The notes beneath the pieces are model-generated. The model was given only the letters and a program-made list of their open reading frames with translations, did no database searches and was not told the origin of the DNA. Of a stretch of 55,503 bases of DNA, positions 51,038-55,503 are shown one piece after another. The DNA lies in the NCBI GenBank assembly GCA_903889525.1, contig CAISXT010000049.1:1-55503 (forward strand), read 5' to 3'. Each line of letters begins with the position of its first letter. The stretch's first letter is position 1. This DNA is from an uncultured Opitutia bacterium. Its GTDB lineage: Bacteria; Verrucomicrobiota; Verrucomicrobiia; Opitutales; UBA953. The position numbers and the translations under genes are program-made.

Positions 51038-52141
51038 ATGGAAACCATCCACGGAGCCCCGAGTTATATTTTACGCTCACCGGAGGTAGCATTGGCTGTC
51101 ACCCAGACCGCGGGCCACCTCGCTCCGGTTACTTTCAATCTTGGGGCCCTGCAGGCCAAGCCGTATTCCCTTTCACCGTGGACGCCCAGTCAGGCCGACG
51201 CTGGCTTACCGGCATTGCTGCGCTACTTGCGCGGGGATTTTCTCTGCCTACCCTTTGGCGGCCAAAAGCAAGGCCCGCCTCACGGTGATCCCGCCAATGC
51301 CGATTGGCAACTGGTCGCGCAGACGGAGCGGAAACTTGTCTTGAAGCAGCAGACCACGGATACCGGGGCGCACGTCACCAAGACCCTTTCACTCGAACCT
51401 GGTCAGCATGCCGTCTACTGCGAACACCTGATTGAGAATCTCGAGGGCACGTGGAATTACGGCAATCACCCGGTGCTTGACCTCTCGTCGGTTCCCGCGG
51501 GTGCCGCCCGTGTGGCCACGAGCGCCTTCTGTTTCGGCTCCGTCTATCCGGGTGAGTTTTCTAATCCCGCCAGCGGCGAAGCGGGGGCCCTCCGTCCGTC
51601 GGCTCAATTTACTTCGCTGAAGTCGGTGGCGATGAAAGACGGTACCTTCACGGACCTTTCCCGGTACCCGGCGCGTCCCGGTAACGATGATCTCATTATG
51701 CTGGTCAACGCTCCGGCGACGGAGTCTCAGCCGTTCGCTTGGACCGCGGTCACCTTTCCCGGTTACGTCTGGTTCTCCCTCAAGAATGTCGCCGACTTCC
51801 CGTCCACGCTTTTCTGGATCTCGAACGGCGGTCGCCCAGGTCACCCTTGGGAAAAGCGCCACCTGGGACGGCTCGGCCTTGAGGAGGTCTGTTCCCATTT
51901 CAGTGACAGCGTCGACGTGGCCCGAGAAGACCGACTGGCCGCCCGGGGCATCCCCACGGGTCGCCCCTTCCGCCGTGACCAGAAGGTCCGACTGCCGATT
52001 ATCCAAGCCGCCACACGGGTGTCCACAGACTTCGGCCAAGTCCAATCCATCATGCCTACTGGCCCGGGACAGGTGCGGATTACGGGCGAAAACGGTGAGT
52101 CCGTGACCACCCCGATTAATTGGCAGTATTTGAAGTCCTGA
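51038..52141 (+). CDS. Galactose mutarotase-fold protein, sugar-related
   Basis: A 367-residue beta-rich soluble protein that resembles galactose-mutarotase-like folds (aldose 1-epimerase and relatives). Seen stretches include LAVTQTAGHLAPVTFNL, FLCLPFGG with a following GDPANADWQLV, TKTLSLEPGQHAVYCEHLIENL and GNHPVLDL. These match the pattern of mutarotase-like proteins in which a conserved H and E line the sugar pocket, but catalytic residues cannot be assigned with certainty. It is the first of four genes that look like a sugar-handling unit. Its start diverges from the glutaredoxin gene across 109 bp, with a C/T-rich leader (CACCCTCCCCTACCACC). Confidence 0.55.
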   Translation: METIHGAPSYILRSPEVALAVTQTAGHLAPVTFNLGALQAKPYSLSPWTPSQADAGLPALLRYLRGDFLCLPFGGQKQGPPHGDPANADWQLVAQTERKLVLKQQTTDTGAHVTKTLSLEPGQHAVYCEHLIENLEGTWNYGNHPVLDLSSVPAGAARVATSAFCFGSVYPGEFSNPASGEAGALRPSAQFTSLKSVAMKDGTFTDLSRYPARPGNDDLIMLVNAPATESQPFAWTAVTFPGYVWFSLKNVADFPSTLFWISNGGRPGHPWEKRHLGRLGLEEVCSHFSDSVDVAREDRLAARGIPTGRPFRRDQKVRLPIIQAATRVSTDFGQVQSIMPTGPGQVRITGENGESVTTPINWQYLKS

Positions 52142-52219
52142 ATCCCTGACACTCAATTCTTGTCCCCATCCAGCGACTCCCCTAAATCCGAACTCCTCTC
52201 ACCCTTTTTCCTACCACCC

Positions 52220-53488
52220 ATGTCCTCCCCTAAGATTGTTCAAGATCTCTCCACCAAGAAGAGCGGCGTCGCCTCTCTCGTGGAAAAGGAACTCGCCAAG
52301 ACCGGCGGGCTCCTGCGCCTCGCTCCGTGCTGGGTGCCGCGCTCCTTCCTGCAGCCGGGTAAGCGCCTAAAGCTCCATCCGGATGATCTCTATGCTTTCG
52401 GCCTGAGCCGCGGCGGGATCGATGAACGCTGGTTCGCTTCCACAACCGAGGCCGCCAACGACAACCGCACCCCCGACGAAGGCCTCTCCTACGTCGTGAT
52501 CGGCAACACCCGTTTCACGCTCAAGCAGGCCGTCAAGGAATGTGGCGCTGCGCTCATCGGTTCTAAGATTTGGAGCAAGTACCAGAAGTGGCCCGTCTAC
52601 TCCAAGTTCTTCGATAACATGGGTCCGATTCCGCACCACATGCACCAGAACGCCAAGCAGGCCAAACTGCTCGGTCTCGAAGGCAAGCCGGAGTCCTACT
52701 ACTTCCCTCCGCAGCATAACAACGTCGGCAATAATTTCCCTTACACGTTCATGGGCTTCGAGCCCGGCACGACGAAGGCTCAGGTTCGCGAGTGCATCGC
52801 CAACTGGGATAAGGGTGACAATAAGATCCTCGCCCTCTCCAAGGCCTACAAGCTCGAGCCTGGAACTGGCTGGTTGATTGACCCGTGCATCCTGCACGCT
52901 CCTGGTTCGCTTTGCACCTACGAGCCGCAGTGGGGTTCCGACGTATTCGGGATGTACCAGAATCTCGTTGAAGGCCGCGAAGTACCGTGGGCCTTACTAG
53001 TTAAGGATATGCCGAAGTCCAAGCACAAGGACGTCGACTTCATCGTCGACCAGCTCGATTGGGACAAGAACGTCGACCCGAACTTCAAGGACAACCATTA
53101 CCTCGAGCCGGTCGTCTCCGTCGAGGGTCAGGGCTACTCCGACAAGTGGATCGTCTACGGTAAGGTCGATAAGTTCCAGTACTTCACCGCGAAGGAACTC
53201 ACCGTTGAGCCGGGCGCCGAGTGCACCATCACCGACAACGGTGCTTACGGCCTCATCTGCGTCCAGGGTTCCGGTTCGATCAACGGACAGGTCCTCAACA
53301 GCCCGAAGCTCATTCGCTTCAATGAACTGACCGAAGACGAATACTTCTGCACCGAAGCCGGCGCCAAGAAGGGCGTCACGTTCCGCAACACCTCCACCAC
53401 CGAGCCGCTCGTTTGCCTGCGTTACTTCGGCCCAGAAGTGAATCCCTCAGCTCCCGCGATGGGCGCCTACAAGAAGGCTAAGAAGTAA
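52220..53488 (+). CDS. Cupin-type, phosphomannose isomerase-like protein
   Basis: A 422-residue double-cupin-like protein. It has a first-cupin metal motif around PHHMHQNAKQAKLLG, a central PHNN-type stretch (FPPQHNNVGNNFPYT), the HAPGS motif (CILHAPGSLC) resembling the GxxHxxG second cupin box, and a C-terminal cupin half (KFQYFTAKELTVEPGAECTITDNGAYGL). The pattern resembles class I mannose-6-phosphate isomerases and related sugar isomerases, but sequence identity to PMI is not obvious. ATG 52220 is chosen; TTG 52160 would add 20 residues. Codons are strongly C-ending, suggesting high expression. It precedes the TIM-barrel gene by 39 bp. Confidence 0.55.
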   Translation: MSSPKIVQDLSTKKSGVASLVEKELAKTGGLLRLAPCWVPRSFLQPGKRLKLHPDDLYAFGLSRGGIDERWFASTTEAANDNRTPDEGLSYVVIGNTRFTLKQAVKECGAALIGSKIWSKYQKWPVYSKFFDNMGPIPHHMHQNAKQAKLLGLEGKPESYYFPPQHNNVGNNFPYTFMGFEPGTTKAQVRECIANWDKGDNKILALSKAYKLEPGTGWLIDPCILHAPGSLCTYEPQWGSDVFGMYQNLVEGREVPWALLVKDMPKSKHKDVDFIVDQLDWDKNVDPNFKDNHYLEPVVSVEGQGYSDKWIVYGKVDKFQYFTAKELTVEPGAECTITDNGAYGLICVQGSGSINGQVLNSPKLIRFNELTEDEYFCTEAGAKKGVTFRNTSTTEPLVCLRYFGPEVNPSAPAMGAYKKAKK

Positions 53489-53527
53489 GCCCTGCCCCCC
53501 ACTACCCCTAACCCCACCCCAACCATC

Positions 53528-54532
53528 ATGAAACTGCACAACGCGATGTGGCCCGGCCTCGTCGGCAAGGAGCCCAACACCGATCACCCCCCGATCGCCC
53601 TCGAGCGCATGCTCGAGCTCACGGTCGCCGCTAATGTCGACGGCCATAAGTTCGATGGCGTCGATCTCTTCCTGTTCCATCCTCACACCGATCCGGACAT
53701 CAGCACGGACGCCTTGAAGAAGATGGCCGACCAGATTGCTGGTCATGGTCTCAACGTCGGCTCCCTCGTGGCGCCGGTTTGGGGTGGCACCGTCGGTGAT
53801 TCGGCGATGGGTACCGATGAGCAGCAGCAGAAGTTCCTCCTCGCGATCGAGAAGGCCTGCCGCATCGCGCAGCAGTTGAATCAGCACGGCGTCCGTAAGT
53901 ACGGCGTAATCCGCGTCGACTCCGCCGAGTTCGGCGTCGCTAAGTGGCGCGAAAACCCGAAGGCCAACACGGCCCGCATCGTCGACACCTTTAAGAAGGC
54001 TGCGAAGATTGCCGCCGACCACGGCGAGCGCATTGCCGCCGAAGGTGAAATCTGCTGGGCCGGGATGCACTCCTGGAAGGCGATGCTCGATACCCTCGAA
54101 GGCGTCGGCCAGCCGAAGACCTTCGGTTTCCAGGCCGACCTCGCCCATACTTACCTCTACCTGATGGGTTATAATGAACCCGAAGCCGCGCTGCTGCAGG
54201 AAGGCTACACCCAAGAACAGTTCTGGCCCGCCTATCGTGAGATGGTCGGCAAGCTCCGTCCTTGGACCCTCGACTTCCACGTGGCCCAGAACGATGGCAC
54301 CGTGCACGGCACGGGCTCGCACGAAAAGACCGGTCGTCACTGCCAGGCGGATGACGTCAACGGAAAGCTCGATATCGCGGCCTGCTCCAAAGTCTGGCTC
54401 GAAGGCGCAGCTGATCGCGGCATGAAGCACATCTGCTGGGATGGTTGCATGTTCCCGAACGCCACCCTCGAGAGCCCCAAGACCTGGAACACCATCCTCT
54501 CCGCGATGGTCAAGGTGAAGCAGGCACTCTGA
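53528..54532 (+). CDS. Sugar phosphate isomerase/epimerase (xylose isomerase-like TIM barrel)
   Basis: A 334-residue AP-endonuclease-2/xylose-isomerase-like TIM barrel. Likely metal ligands are in [27 protein letters not shown] (Glu), [13 protein letters not shown] (Asp, His), [10 protein letters not shown] (His) and [10 protein letters not shown] (Asp). These enzymes isomerise or epimerise keto-sugars, or dehydrate inosose. The exact sugar cannot be read. It lies between the cupin gene and an oxidoreductase gene in the same direction, with highly C-ending codons. A long reverse-strand open frame across it is a bias artefact. Confidence 0.78.
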   Translation: MKLHNAMWPGLVGKEPNTDHPPIALERMLELTVAANVDGHKFDGVDLFLFHPHTDPDISTDALKKMADQIAGHGLNVGSLVAPVWGGTVGDSAMGTDEQQQKFLLAIEKACRIAQQLNQHGVRKYGVIRVDSAEFGVAKWRENPKANTARIVDTFKKAAKIAADHGERIAAEGEICWAGMHSWKAMLDTLEGVGQPKTFGFQADLAHTYLYLMGYNEPEAALLQEGYTQEQFWPAYREMVGKLRPWTLDFHVAQNDGTVHGTGSHEKTGRHCQADDVNGKLDIAACSKVWLEGAADRGMKHICWDGCMFPNATLESPKTWNTILSAMVKVKQAL

Positions 54533-54546
54533 GGTCCTCAGCTGCC

Positions 54547-54574
54547 CATACTCCATACTCGATACTCCATACTC
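54547..54574 (+). repeat. 7-bp tandem repeat, four copies
   Basis: CATACTC CATACTC GATACTC CATACTC form four head-to-tail 7-bp units with one substitution, 14 bp after the TIM-barrel stop and just before the oxidoreductase gene. It is non-coding leader and could be a regulator binding array or a recent slippage product. Confidence 0.8.
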
Positions 54575-54589
54575 TCACCCCCTCGCATC

Positions 54590-55503
54590 ATGTCACAAGC
54601 CATTCGCATCGGTCTCATTGGTTACGGCTTCATGGGCCGTACCCACTCCAACGCCTACTCTCAGGTCGGCCACTTCTTCCCCTCCAAGGACAAGCTGACC
54701 GCCGGTCACCACATCGTCCGCCAAGCCGTCTGCGGTCGCGACGAAGCCAAGGTCAAGGACTTCGCTGAAAAGTGGGGCTACGCCTCGCATGAAACCGATT
54801 GGCGCAAGCTCGTTGCCCGCGCGGACATCGACGCCATCGATATTTGCACGCCGAACGACTCGCACGCCGAGATCGCGCTAGAGTGCATCAAGCACGGTAA
54901 GATGATCCTCTGCGAAAAGCCCCTCGCCCTCAACGGTGCCCAGGGTGAAAAGATGGTGGAGGCCGTCGAGAAATCCGGGCTTCCGAATCTCGTTTGGTAT
55001 AACTACCGCTTCCTCCCTGCCGTGACGCTCGCGAAGAACATCGTGGCGGCTGGCGAACTCGGACGCGTCTTCCACTACCGCGCCAACTTCCTTCAGGATT
55101 GGACTATCTCCACTGAGCTACCACAGGGCGGCGCTGGCCTCTGGCGCCTCGACGCGGCGGCCGCTGGTTCCGGCGTAACGGGCGACTTGCTCGCGCATTG
55201 CATCGATACCGCCCGCTGGATCAACGGTGACATCACCGAAGTTTCCGCGATGACCGAGACGTTCATCAAGGAACGCGTGCACACCGCCACCGGCAAGGTT
55301 CACCCCGTCACCATCGACGACGCTTGTATCTTCCTCTGCCGCTTCGAAAACGGTTCGCTCGCTCAGTTCGAATCGACCCGCTACGCCCGCGGCCACAAGG
55401 CGCTCTACACGTTTGAGATCAACGGCGAGAAGAAGTCCCTGCAGTGGGATCTCCATGACCTCAATCGCTTGAACTACTTCGACCACGCCGTCCCCGGCGA
55501 CCG
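54590..55503 (+). CDS. Gfo/Idh/MocA-family oxidoreductase (truncated by window end)
   Basis: The first 304 residues of an NAD(P)-dependent sugar oxidoreductase; the 3' end is outside the window. It has the Rossmann start [29 protein letters not shown], the cofactor/substrate-binding CEKPLAL (catalytic Lys) and [12 protein letters not shown], with the His expected for this family. The family oxidises or epimerises sugars and inositols. The start ATG at 54590 follows a C/T-rich leader with the 7-bp repeat. Together with the mutarotase-like, cupin and TIM-barrel genes upstream it looks like a sugar catabolic unit whose substrate is not evident. Confidence 0.85.
   Translation, partial: MSQAIRIGLIGYGFMGRTHSNAYSQVGHFFPSKDKLTAGHHIVRQAVCGRDEAKVKDFAEKWGYASHETDWRKLVARADIDAIDICTPNDSHAEIALECIKHGKMILCEKPLALNGAQGEKMVEAVEKSGLPNLVWYNYRFLPAVTLAKNIVAAGELGRVFHYRANFLQDWTISTELPQGGAGLWRLDAAAAGSGVTGDLLAHCIDTARWINGDITEVSAMTETFIKERVHTATGKVHPVTIDDACIFLCRFENGSLAQFESTRYARGHKALYTFEINGEKKSLQWDLHDLNRLNYFDHAVPGD

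Noticed and set aside
53447..54556. A 369-codon open frame on the minus strand across the TIM-barrel gene
   Set aside because: Antisense shadow of a well-supported gene in biased codons, with no family features.

Overview
The window reads as a gene-dense chromosomal segment of a Gram-negative bacterium. Outer-membrane functions are explicit: a LpxR-like lipid A deacylase, an Mla-type lipid transporter with a PqiC-like lipoprotein, and a Pal/OmpA lipoprotein. The mix of a DUF5069 protein, a YHYH-domain protein, formylglycine sulfatases, an SCO protein with a CX5C motif and a compact bacterial SRP RNA points to the PVC group, most likely Verrucomicrobiota (Opitutae-like). That placement is inference from gene content; no rRNA is present. 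I see no tRNA, rRNA, CRISPR array, insertion sequence, phage gene or integration site. No stretch over 300 bases lacks a gene. The largest gaps are 14593-14858 (a terminator plus the SRP RNA) and 36641-36873 (divergent promoter space with no clear element).

Layout. 1-3.3 kb: ribE, then a leftward operon mazG > ygjP-like protease > Nudix hydrolase > DUF374 acyltransferase. 3.3-6.4 kb: rightward trpC, rsmA, rimO. 6.4-8.9 kb: a leftward SNF2 helicase. 9.0-14.6 kb: the complete 2-oxoglutarate dehydrogenase set odhA, odhB, lpdA. 14.7 kb: SRP RNA on the minus strand. 14.9-23.5 kb: valS followed without a gap by a tightly coupled amino-sugar cluster (NagB-like deaminase, ROK kinase, PIG-L deacetylase, sugar nucleotidyltransferase, NahK-like 1-kinase, NAD-dependent epimerase). 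23.5-27.1 kb: a leftward operon lpxR > ppx/gppA > SCO > exported protein of unknown function. 27.2-34.1 kb: rightward mlaE, mlaF, mlaD and a PqiC-like lipoprotein, then DUF5069, a degenerate SpoU-like protein, an unknown protein and an AmpG-like transporter. 34.1-44.8 kb: M16 protease (leftward), prfB, an unknown 462-residue protein, a DsbD with unusual domain order, pal, a MoeB/ThiF-rhodanese protein, ruvX and truA. 44.8-49.2 kb: exported YHYH protein, sulfatase, PEBP-family protein and a HupE-like membrane protein; three of these carry Gly/Lys-rich tracts. 49.2-50.9 kb: a second sulfatase and a glutaredoxin (leftward). 51.0 kb to the end: a sugar-processing run of mutarotase-like protein, cupin/PMI-like protein, TIM-barrel sugar isomerase and a truncated Gfo/Idh/MocA oxidoreductase.

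How genes work together. The most interesting unit is the amino-sugar cluster at 17.6-23.5 kb. It has a catabolic-looking arm (ROK kinase, PIG-L deacetylase, NagB-like deaminase) and an activation arm (C1 kinase, nucleotidyltransferase, epimerase) in one translationally coupled array behind valS. Many genes within operons overlap by ATGA. Genes that start a transcription unit often have a pyrimidine-rich, Shine-Dalgarno-poor leader. All family assignments were made by reading translated motifs by eye; no database search was run.
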